Positions 55,130 through 64,000 of a stretch of 64,000 bases of DNA are shown in pieces; the stretch's first letter is position 1, and every line of letters begins with the position of its first letter. The notes under the pieces were generated by a model. The model was not told the DNA's origin and ran no database searches. It was given only the letters and a program-made list of their open reading frames with translations. This stretch comes from Okapia johnstoni. Its lineage: Eukaryota; Chordata; Mammalia; Artiodactyla; Giraffidae. Location: the NCBI GenBank assembly GCA_024291935.2, contig CM044315.1, positions 79,528,385 to 79,592,384 on the forward strand. Reading direction: 5' to 3'. The translations under genes were made by a program, and so were the position numbers.

Positions 55130-57012
55130 TTGAAGAAAGTAGGGAAAACCACTAGACAATTCAGGTATGACCTAAATCAAATCCCATACGATTATATAGT
55201 GGAAGTGACAAATAGATTCAAGGGATTAGATCTGATAGACAGAGAGCTTGAAGAACTATGGACAGAGGTTTGTGACATTGCACAGGAGGCAGTGATAAAA
55301 ACCATCCCCAGGAAATAGAAATGTAAAAAGGCAAAATGGTTGTCTGAGGAGGTCTTACAAATAGCTCAGAAGAGAGCTAAAGGCAAAGCAGAAAAGGAAA
55401 GGTACCCATCTGAATGCAGAGTTCCAAAGAATAGCAAGGAGAGATAAGAAAGCCTTCCTCTGCGATCAATGCAAAGAAATAGAGGAAAACAACAGAATGG
55501 GAAAGATTAGAGATCTCTTCAAGAAAATTAGAGATACCAAGGGAACATTTCATGCAAAGATGGGCTCAATAAAGGACAGAAATGGTATGGACCTAAAAAG
55601 AAGCATAAGATATTAAGAAGAGGTGACAAGAATACACACAAAAACTATACAAAAAAGATCTTCGTGACCCAGGTAACCACGATGGTGTGATCATTCACTA
55701 GAGCCAGACATCCTGGAATGTGAAGTCAAATGGGCCTTAGGAAGCATCACTATGAACAAAGCTAGTGCAGGTGATGGAATTCCAGTTGAGCTATTTCAAA
55801 TCCTAAAAGATGATGCTGTTAAAGTGTGGCACTCAATATGCCAGCAAATTTGGAAAACTCAGCAGTGGCTACAGAACTGGAAAAGGTCAGTTTTCATTCC
55901 AATCCCAAAGAAGGGCAATGCCAAAGAATGTTCAGACTACCACAGAATTGCACTCATTTCAGATGTTAGCAAGGTCATGCTCAAAATCCTCCAAGCAGGG
56001 CTTCAACAGTACATGAATCAAGAACTTCCAGATGTTCAAGCTAGATTTAGAAAAGGCAGAGGAACCAGAGATTAAATTGCCAAAATCCGTTGGATCATAG
56101 AAAAAGCAAGAGAATTCCAAAAAAAACCATCTACTTCTGCTTCATTGACTACACTAAAGCCTTTGACTGTGTGGATCACAACAAACTGTGTGTGCAGAAA
56201 ATTCTTCAAGAGATGGGAATATCAGACCACCTTAGGATGCCTCCTGAGAAACCTATATGCAGGTGAAGAAGCAACAGTTAGAACTGAATATGGAACAATA
56301 GACGGGTTCAAACTGGGAAAGGAGTATGTCAAGGCTGTATATTATCACTCTGTTTATTTAACTTATATGCAGACTACATCATGCGAAATGCCAGGCTGGA
56401 TAAATCACAAGCTGGAATCAAGATTGCTGGGAGAAATATAAGTAACCTCAGATATGCAGATGACACCACCCTTATGGCAGAAAGTGAAGAGGAACTAAAG
56501 AGCCTCTTGATGAAAGTTCAGTTCAGTTCAGTTGCTCAGTTATGTCCGACTCCCCAAGACCCCATGGACTGCAGCACGTCAGGCTTCCCCATCCATCACC
56601 AACTCCCAGAGCTTGCTTGATGAAAGAGGAGAGTGAAAAAGCTGGCTTAAGACTCAACATTCAAAAAACGAAGATCATGGCATCCGGTCTCATCACTTCA
56701 TAGCATATAGATGGGGAAACAATGGAAACAGTGAAAGACTTTATTTTCTTGGGCTCCAAAATCACTGCAGATGGTAACTGCAGTCATGAAATTAAAAGAC
56801 ACTTGCCTCTTGGAGGAAAAGCTATGACACACCTAAATAGCATATTAAAAAGCAGAGACATTTCTTTGCCTACAAAGGACTGTCTAGTCAAAGCTATGGT
56901 TTTTCCAGTAGTCATGTACGGATGTGAGATTTGGACCATAAAGAAGGCTGAATGCCAAAGAATTGATGCTTTTGAAATGTGGTGTTGTAGAAGACTCTTG
57001 AAAGTCTCTTAG
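55130..57012 (+). pseudogene. BovB reverse transcriptase ORF, broken
   Basis: Pieces are 55130-55318, 55752-56075 (GDGIPVELFQILKDD, KKGNAKECSDYH, ELPDVQARFRKG), 56145-56441, 56381-56620 (RYADDTTLMAESEEEL; YADD codons 56453-56464) and 56722-57012 (FLGSKITADGN, VVMYGCEIWTIKKAE). Stops (TAA near 56074, TAG near 55316), frameshifts and an inserted BovB tail at 56517 disrupt it. It would have been the RT and C-terminal domain of the same polyprotein as the endonuclease. Confidence 0.88.
56517..56615 (-). mobile_element. BovB 3' tail nested in BovB (antisense)
   Basis: Ninety-nine bases of BovB 3' end in reverse (TTCAGTTCAGTTCAGTTGC to ATCACCAACTCCCAGAGC). The TSD CTTGATGAAAG is perfect over 11 bp at 56506-56516 and 56616-56626. 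Confidence 0.92.
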
Positions 57013-57049
57013 GCTGCAGGGAGATCAAACCAGTCAATCCTAAAGGAAA

Positions 57050-57180
57050 TAAACCCACCTACTCAATGGACATGGATTTGGGTAAACTCCGGGAGTTGGT
57101 GATGCACAGGGAGGCCTGGCATGCTGCGATTCATGGGGTCGCAAAGAGTTGGACATGACTGAGTGACTGAACTGAACTGA
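57050..57180 (+). mobile_element. Second BovB 3' tail nested in BovB (sense)
   Basis: The main element breaks off after CCTAAAGGAAATAA and a younger tail (ACTCAATGGACATGGATTTGG … GACTGAACTGAACTGA) intervenes before the host resumes at TTCATTGGAAGGACTG. The host loses about 15 bases here, so a clean TSD is not seen. Gene conversion or an insertion with deletion is possible. Confidence 0.75.
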
Positions 57181-57786
57181 TTCATTGGAAGGACTGATGC
57201 TGAAGCTGAAGCTCCAATACTTTGGCCACCTGATGCGAAGAGCCAACTCATTTGAAAAGACCCTGATGCTGGAAAAGATAGAAGGCAGGAGGAGAAGGAG
57301 ATGACAGAGGATGAGATGGTTGGATGGCATCATCGACTCGATGGACTTGAGTTTGAGCAAACTCTGGGAGTCGATGATGAACAGGAAAGTCTTGTGTGCT
57401 GCAGTCCATGGGGTCGAAAAGAGTCAGACATGACTGAGCAGCTGAACAACACTGTTTACCATGAACCGTACCTGATGTTGAGGATACAGAGAAACTTGCA
57501 CAGTCAGTCCTTGAGGAGCATAGTCTAGTTTGGGAGAGAGCCAAGAACAACAGGAATTCTGAAACAGTTGTTATGGCCAGACTGATGTGGTAGCCCAGAG
57601 AACAGAATTTTTAAATTTGTCTTAGTGAGGGGAGTGGGGTAGGGAAGACTTGAACTGAGACCTAAAGTAGTGATGGTTTAGTTTAAGATAGACAAGAGGC
57701 AGGGTGGAAATTTCAAGATGAGGAGGCAAATGGCAAGTAGTTCAGTGGACTCGTGAAGGTCACAGTTGAGACCAATGTAGATAGCT

Positions 57787-57790
<4 letters not shown>

Positions 57791-57818
<28 letters not shown>

Positions 57819-57819
57819 A
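57791..57819. repeat. (CA)n microsatellite
   Basis: An uninterrupted CA run after the L2. Confidence 0.93.
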
Positions 57820-57959
57820 ATCTTGGACTTTGATATTTTCTTACCATTTTATTTTTTCAATCTGAAGAATGCCTTGACAGAAAATATGGTAGCTTCTGGT
57901 TATATCTCCATCAATTAATTTTTCACACTTAGCCATGAGTTACTACTTCTAATATATGT

Positions 57960-58710
57960 ATCTGATCATGTCCCACCACCACCATCATCCTTCCCCATTA
58001 AAAACTTTCTGTCATTGCCAACTGTCTCTAGAAGTCATACTCTTTATTATGGCAATTGAAACTCTTACTAGTTTGGTCCAAGGTTATGATTTCAACCCCA
58101 CTGTTTCTCTACCTACTTCACACATGGGACTGTGAGTCAGTGACTCACATCTGTGTGTGACTTTCAGCTCCTGCTATCTTCTCTACATGGAGAAACAGGA
58201 GGGATGTGGAGAAGGTCCACAGCTTGGGTGTCTCACTACTTTCCACAGAGCAACCTGGTCCCAACACCATGATTCCCACCTACTGAGCTATCTGTGTACA
58301 GTCCTTGGAATGCTTCTGTTTTCTTTTCTTTTCTTTTTAACCACTGGGCTTTTGCACATGCTACTTCCTCTGTTTGAAAGACTCTCTGGCATTTGGTCAG
58401 ACTAGTTCCTCCATCCTTCAGGATGTGTCCAGAAGGTCTTTCTGCCTCTGCCTCTAAGGCCCATAGCCCTGTGTGCTTACTTTTACAAATGCACCAATCA
58501 CTCTGATTTGAATATCTGTTTTCTTAACCACTTCCCTCACTTGACTTTATCTGATTTATTGCCATATTTTCAGCACCAGTTCATGGGGTCACAAAGAGTT
58601 GGACACGACTGAGCGACTGAACTGAACTGAACTGAACATAGTGCTTGATATATACCAAGCTTTTAATAGGCATTTGTTGATTGAGTAAGTGAATAAATGA
58701 TTGAATGACT
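57960..58710 (+). repeat. L2 LINE, sense, about 0.7 kb
   Basis: CACTGGGCTTTTGCACATGCT, CCTCCATCCTTCAGGATGTGT, TCACTTGACTTTATCTGATTT and GGCATTTGTTGATTGAGTAAG are in L2 sense order. A 60 bp BovB tail interrupts it. Confidence 0.75.
58578..58637 (+). mobile_element. Minimal BovB 3' tail insertion, about 60 bp
   Basis: AGTTCATGGGGTCACAAAGA, GTTGGACACGACTGAGCGAC and ACTGAACTGAACTGAAC interrupt L2 text. It is one of the shortest BovB-derived copies possible. No TSD longer than a few bases was seen. Confidence 0.85.
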
Positions 58711-58904
58711 AAAATTCTCATTATTCCTGCAACATATGCCTATTGACAACTGCGCCTTTCACTGCATGTCATTCTAAAACTGAACTCTTCATTTCTCCCC
58801 ACCTCTCCCCACTTTCCATTAACTCTGTTCCTCCTCTCCCTTCTCCATCTCAGTAAATGGTACCTCTGTCCATTAGATCATATGAAAACCTGAGAGCTTC
58901 TCAG

Positions 58905-59020
58905 GGCACATTTGTTGGTTCACTCATCATTTATTAAGCACCTACCCCATGCCGGGCACTTGACTAAACACTGAGGACATGGCCCTTAGTTTCACAGAGC
59001 TCACTGTCCAGTCAGGATCA
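58905..59020 (-). repeat. L2 LINE 3' end, antisense
   Basis: CATCATTTATTAAGCACCTAC and TGCCGGGCACTTGACTAAAC. Confidence 0.7.
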
Positions 59021-59214
59021 AGTTTCCGAAGGTTCCTCTCCATCCCATCTCTGAAACAAACTCCAGCCTGACTGCCCAGGCTGGGTCTCACCCTCAGGAA
59101 GGTGGTATGATGGAGAAAAAAGTTCACGGGCTTTGGCTGCAGGAAGAGGTAGGTTTCAGTTAAAGCTCTTTATCCTGAACCAGTTTCACATAACACTCCT
59201 TTTTAACAAAAAAT

Positions 59215-59985
59215 ATATATTTTAAAATGTATTGAATGCCTGCTCTATGCTTGGTACCATGCAAGGTTTTCATGATTCAGTGGTGAACAAAAGACAGAGG
59301 ACTACCCTCTTAGAGCTTGTGCTTAGTGGAGGAGATAAGCAGTAAACAAATAAGTACATCACTATAATTTTTCATAAAGAAATAGAAAAAAAGGGGGACA
59401 TTTCTTTTAAACTGGGAAGAGTTCTCTGAGGAAATGACATTTAAGCGGAGATCTAAAGGATGACAAGGACCCAACCATGTGAAGAAAGTCAAGTACAGTG
59501 AGCTGAGTAGGATGCAAAGGCCCAGAGGTGAGGGGAGTCAAGGTAGACAGGAAACAAATTTTACTGGGTATGGACTAAGGGCCATGCATCTTAAAAAGAT
59601 TTCTGGGTTGCCAGGTGGATTGGAAGTGGCAAGAAGGGAAGAGAAATCAAACAAGAAAACTATCTGAGTGTGATGGATGATTCAAAAGTGATGATGGCTT
59701 GATTGAGGTGGTGGTGGAGAAGCTGGGCAGAGTGAATGTATTTAAGATACATTTCAGAAGTAGAGTGGTTGGGACTGAGTGATGCATCAGATGTGGAGCT
59801 GGGGAAGAGGGGAAGGTCACAGAGTGAGTGATTCTGAATTTCCACCCTGAGCAAGTAAGTGGGTGGGGAGGTGATACAGGAAGAGTGAAGAAGGAGCAGG
59901 TTTGGTGGGAAATTATTGCAGCATTTTGGATGGAGCATCTGGTAGGGATCCATGTGGTGGTTAAGTGCAGCAGGAATCTTCAAAG
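59215..59985 (-). repeat. L2 LINE, antisense
   Basis: GTATTGAATGCCTGCTCTATG, TTCAGTGGTGAACAAAAGAC, AATGACATTTAAGCGGAGATC and GTGATGATGGCTTGATTGAGG follow reversed L2. Confidence 0.78.
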
Positions 59986-60049
59986 AAAGGCAGAGTTACA
60001 GTGGGAATGGAGGACAGGAGAGGACTGAAAAGTGAAGTGAGGGTGAAGG

Positions 60050-60163
60050 AGTTCATCTGTCTCTCTGAACCACATCTTCTTAATTTAGAAAATCGCACAA
60101 CATGAAATGATATGATGTAAAACCACCCGGCACATAATAACCATTCAATAAATATGGTTTCCT
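60050..60163 (+). repeat. MIR 3' part, sense
   Basis: TCTGTCTCTCTGAACCACATC and GCACATAATAACCATTCAATA fit the MIR 3' half. Confidence 0.55.
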
Positions 60164-60356
60164 TTCCCTTCTCTTCCTCCCTCTCTCTATTGTATTCCCA
60201 TCTTCCTTTCTCTTAGTGGCTCTCAGGCTCTTTCCCTTTCTCCCTCACCCTCTGTACTGCACATAATTGTCAGAAAAATGAGGAGCATAAACTTAGAAAC
60301 TGCTAAGCACATTAAGGAATCAAGGGCCAGGATTAGTTGACTTAAAAGTCATGCCT

Positions 60357-60488
60357 TCGGACTTTCCTGGTGGTTCAGTGGTTAAGACTCCGTGCTTCCA
60401 ATGCCGGGATGCAGGGGACATGGGCTCGATACCTGGTTGGGGAACTAAGATCACACACGCTGCATGGCATGGGCAAAAGAAAAAATGA
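60357..60488 (+). mobile_element. CHR-type tRNA-Glu SINE
   Basis: GGACTTTCCTGGTGGTTCAGT opens the head. The A box TGGTTCAGTGG lies at 60371-60381 and the B box GGCTCGATACC at 60423-60433. A short A-rich tail follows. TCATGCCTTC (60347-60356) and TCACGCTTTC near 60490 may be an old TSD. Confidence 0.85.
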
Positions 60489-60509
60489 ATTCACGCTTTC
60501 AACAATCAT

Positions 60510-60812
60510 GCTATAACTTTTCCTTGGAATACTCTACCCTTTGCTCTTCCTCTGCTTAGCAAAATTCTCTTCCTCCCTAAAGAATCATTTCAAGCTTTGC
60601 CAACTTGAAAGGTGGAGTCTTTCCTGAGGTCTCTGGCTGATTGAGGGGCTTGCTTCTTCTCAGAGGTGCAGCATCCTGCTCAGACGTCTATCTTAGCACT
60701 TACAGTATAGTGAAACAATCTCTTTGGCTGGGATGTCTTCTCAGTGACCTATGAATTCCTTTAAACAGATACTGTTTTTAAACTTCTGTATCTCCAGCAT
60801 TTAACTTAGTCT
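60510..60812 (+). repeat. L2 LINE, sense
   Basis: CCTTGGAATACTCTACCCTTT, GAATCATTTCAAGCTTTGCC and CTGTATCTCCAGCATTTAAC are L2 in sense. Confidence 0.65.
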
Positions 60813-62550
60813 AGGTCTATTGAAAAAAATGCTGCCTCACCAACAAGAAGGTTCTGAGTGTCCATAATTTTAAGTAGAAAGTTTAGATGAGTGAAAAAGC
60901 TGTTTGCTTATCCTTTTAGGAAGGTATACTGTCACAGCTAACACCAGGTCCAAGGGGGTCAGACTAGAAAGGTTTAGCATCTCATCTTCACATCAACACG
61001 CTGCACTGACTGGCAAGCCAAGTAGTACCCAGGGACATCAGCATCCAAGTCATTATTCCAGATCGCAGTGAAAGGACTATATTTTAGGAAAATGCTTGCA
61101 ATGTACAATTTTAATATTTCTATACAGAGGGAATACAGGAGAACAAGGTTACCATCTCTGTACCAAATACCAGAAGAGGAAAACTGTGAGCTGCAGTCAT
61201 TCCCCTGGACTCTTGGATTGTCTACAGAACTTGGAGAACTCTGAGGTTGCAAGAAAACCTTCTCACATATTGTTATTTTCTTGGATGGAATGCCAGCCAA
61301 TTTTTTCTTTGTTTATAATCTCAGTTCAGTATATAAAGGGAAAACAAAAGGGAAGTGACTCAAATTAAGTAGTAGGCCTGAAGGGCTTTCATCAGATATG
61401 GTACCTCGATAGAGTAGGCATTCCATAAGTGTTGGTACAAAAGAATGGTTCCCAAACCCTGAATGCCTCAGTTCTTCTTTGAGAACCTATATTCTGATTA
61501 TAAGTGATCACATCATGCTCTTTATTTCTAGAGTACGGCAATCCTATGACTCATTCACAGAATCACCTGCTATTACCTAACTCATACTGAGTACATGTAC
61601 CATTCAAGAACTCTGTGTCATTCAAGAACCATCCACTGAATTATATTGGCATCACTCAATAACATCTCAGTGGCTACCACAGCTCTAGAAGTATTATTCC
61701 CATTTGATTCTAGACACTGCTGCCCTTCTCCCACCCCCAGCAATGCCCACCTAGTGTTCTGGATTCCCCTGGTGATCTTGGAACAACCGGGGTTGCCTAG
61801 GTTGAAATTCTCTTCAAACACTGAGGTAAAACAGGGGGGTCACAGAAAGCTGCCTGGCCCTGTTCCCAATACCTATACACCCCCATTCTACACCAACCTT
61901 CAGACCTCTCCTTTCAGAATGGATTCCCACCTCCACTGCAACTCGCTGGCACAGTCCTTGCTGGGTCTCCCCTTTCTGTTTGTTCCTCACGACTGACCGA
62001 TTCCCCAGGACTGGTTCCTGCCCAGCCCAGCTCCTAATTCTTGCATTTCTTAACCCTGCTTCCTGGCTGAACACACCAATCTTCACAACTGGAACTTGAG
62101 AGTTATTGTAGAGGTTGTGCAGGCAACTAGTGAAGGATGTACTTCAGAATTCTAAAGACACTTCCCAACCCGAGATTCTGTGATTCTGGTACTTCATCTT
62201 GAGCTCCCGTTGAAAAAACATTCAATTTAGCTTTATTTGTGTTTTTTGTTATTATGTTAGTCAAATGGAATTTTTTTTTTAGAAAGCTCAAAAGTAGACT
62301 GATAGCTGACTAGACCTCATCTTGGCCCATACACTTTGTCTAAGTCCAAGTAAAACAGTGAGCTGCAGTAAAAGTTGCAGGCCCCAAGTAGACCATACTA
62401 CATTGGGAATGGTCATTAGTATCAAAGAGTTGATCAGAGTTTGACTGTAGAGATTCTAGGACTGCTCACAACAAGGGATGAACACCTAATATTCTCATTG
62501 CCTTGCCACCTGGGATGTCTTCCTGTCAGGTCACTTTTCTAATAAACAAT
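60813..62550. other. Unique sequence, no gene seen
   Basis: About 1.7 kb. Frames at 61646-61996 (+) and 60974-61300 (-) are short and unrecognised. No repeat could be supported here. Confidence 0.35.
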
Positions 62551-62567
62551 GAAGAATCAATTATCTG

Positions 62568-63096
62568 CTATCAACAGATGAATGGATAAAGAAGATGTGG
62601 TACATATACTCAATGGAATATTACTTAGCCATTAAAAGGACTGAAGTTGGATCATTTGAAGAGATGAGGATGGACCTAGAGACTGTCACTCAGAGTGAAG
62701 TAAATCAGTAAAAGAAAAACAAATATTGTATTTAATCATATATATGGAATCTACAAAAATGGTATAGATGATCTTATTTGCAAAGCAGAAATAGAGATGC
62801 AGATGTAGAGAACAAACATTGATCAAGGGGGAATGTGGTGGGTGGGATGAATTGGGAGATTGGAATTGATGTATGTATACTATTGATACTGTGTATAAAA
62901 TAGATAACTAATGAAAACCTACTGAATAGCACTGGGAACTCCACTCAGTGCTCTGTGGTGACCAAATGGGAAGGAAATCCAAAAACGAGGAGATATATGT
63001 ATATGTATAGCTGATTCACTGTGCTGCAGAGTAAAAACTAACACAACATTGGAAAGCAACTAAACTCCAATAAAAATAACTAAAAAAGAAATACTT
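62568..63096 (+). mobile_element. L1 3' end (ORF2 end plus 3' UTR)
   Basis: AACAGATGAATGGATAAAGAA, CAATGGAATATTACTTAGCC and AACTCCAATAAAAATAACTA are the L1 ORF2 end and 3' UTR. The TSD AATTATCTG occurs at 62559-62567 and 63097-63105. It is non-coding through divergence and truncation. Confidence 0.87.
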
Positions 63097-63214
63097 AATT
63101 ATCTGAATAGTCTAGTACCTGAGACAAAAGTCTGATTTATCAGCATTTAATCCTCAGGAAGGTGTGATCTTCCAACCTAGCTTCTGTCTCAACAGAATTT
63201 GGTTATCCTGGGCC

Positions 63215-63350
63215 ACTTGTGCTGGAAGCCTGCTATGCGCCAGGTGCTGTGCTGGGCGCTGGGACTATGGCCTTGAACCAGATAAAGAGAGACCTGCCCT
63301 CAAAGGGCTCTCATTCTGGAATGGGAATCAGACACTAAACAGACACAATG
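63215..63350 (-). repeat. L2 LINE 3' end, antisense
   Basis: GCCTGCTATGCGCCAGGTGCT and GCTGGGCGCTGGGACTATGG. Confidence 0.7.
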
Positions 63351-63646
63351 ACCCAGTCTATTCCTTGGTCTTATTTAGGACTAAGAACTACAATGATAAA
63401 TAAATACAAGATGTTAGTTGACTGTGTTAAGACCGAACAAGCATTGCTTTGGTGAAATTATGAAGGGTGGCCTCTTAAATTATTTGGAATGGTTCTCTTT
63501 TTCTTCCTTCTCTTAGGCTCTTCCTACTTCTGAATGGGAAGCTTCCAAAGCTGAGCAATGTCTCCACTTGAATAAGGCAGAAAACAGAAGGTACTGACAA
63601 CACAGGGCTAAAATGCACATATACCTGTGGGACAGCTTCATGGCCA

Positions 63647-63709
63647 AGTGTGCACACACACATGCGTACACACACAGACATACGTGTACATGCACACAGA
63701 CACACACTG
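63647..63709. repeat. Degenerate (CA)n with CpG-type interruptions
   Basis: A broken CA-rich simple repeat with ATGCGTAC and ATACGTGTACATG interruptions. Confidence 0.85.
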
Positions 63710-64000
63710 GCAGGAGAAGGCCCAGGAACCATGCCCTGGGGGGAAGAAGAGGAAGAAAAAAAATGAAATCCAAACAGTCTTTTCACCCCGAAAACATATA
63801 ATTTTGTGTAAATTTTTACTTTAAACATCTCTCTTTTCCTGAGCTGTGATATGGGCCCTGTCAAAGCCAAGGCCAATTACTGCCATTAGGTTCCCATCAT
63901 GTCACTACTTCTCCCCCCATCACGAAGGCCCTCGCCTCACAGGGCTATAATCTACACTCACTTTCGCTCCATCACTTTCAGAAGGAACAAAATTGTTTTG

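Larger units (their letters stand above)
54405..57450 (+). mobile_element. Near-complete BovB LINE, 3.05 kb
   Basis: Runs from the endonuclease start region to the 3' tail, close to the usual 3.2 kb of the family. A perfect 11 bp TSD, ACTGTTTACCA, occurs at 54394-54404 and 57451-57461. Two BovB 3' tails are nested within (56517-56615 and about 57050-57180). Multiple stops and frameshifts show it is dead. It is the longest mobile element in the window. Confidence 0.96.
54360..57785 (-). repeat. L2 LINE, antisense, split by a BovB
   Basis: The left stub (54360-54404, TTAACATTTATTGAGTACC) and the right part (57462 to about 57785, TGAGGATACAGAGAAACTTGC) are collinear antisense L2, separated by the 3.05 kb BovB. 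Confidence 0.72.

Overview
This 64 kb window is nuclear DNA from a ruminant, almost certainly a bovid. The diagnosis rests on repeats seen directly: BovB (RTE-type) LINEs, about a dozen Bov-tA SINEs (tRNA-Glu-like head joined to a BovB-derived tail), CHR-type tRNA-Glu SINEs and artiodactyl L1 3' ends. They sit on an ancient mammalian background of L2, MIR, L3/CR1, MER5A and Tigger copies. The species cannot be fixed from the sequence alone. I found no host protein-coding exon, tRNA, rRNA or snRNA gene. The window reads as intergenic or deep intronic DNA.

The only host-gene-like unit is a full-length processed copy of COX7C (cytochrome c oxidase subunit 7C) on the minus strand at 53,588-54,004. 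It keeps an intact 63-codon frame, a poly(A) tract, an AATAAA signal and a 9-12 bp target-site duplication (TSD), and lies inside an old Tigger DNA transposon.

Layout. 1-9.4 kb: L2 copies, a triple nest (BovB and a dimeric Bov-tA in an L1) and an AT-rich repeat-free candidate conserved element near 7.0-7.3 kb. 9.4-17 kb: mostly unique, GC-richer sequence with candidate elements near 10.6-10.9 and 16.2 kb, a Bov-tA, a MER5A and MIRs. 17-28.7 kb: long antisense L2 carcasses cut by L1, Bov-tA and an old L1M. 28.8-38.2 kb: the most regulatory-looking part, with repeat-poor candidate elements at 28.8, 31.8-32.5 (a CpG-rich patch), 34.2-34.5 and 37.85-38.1 kb, and a 77-nt alternating purine-pyrimidine near-palindrome. 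38-44 kb: unique DNA, a very young-looking L1 with a 19 bp TSD, and a site hit twice by retrotransposons. 44.4-48.6 kb: a 2.0 kb truncated BovB inside L1M, then L2 with a CHR SINE. 49-50.4 kb: another strong candidate conserved block. 50.8-64 kb: Bov-tA, the COX7C retrocopy in Tigger, a 3.05 kb near-complete BovB carrying two younger BovB tails, and more L2, L1 and CHR copies.

Interpretation (inference): clustered repeat-free, homeodomain/octamer/GATA-rich blocks and a small CpG-rich patch, with no exons, suit a long-range regulatory landscape of a developmental gene outside the window. I cannot name that gene. The remainder is a layered record of retrotransposition; many insertions can be ordered in time from their exact TSDs. 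All repeat calls come from recognising family sequence by eye, not from a repeat search.
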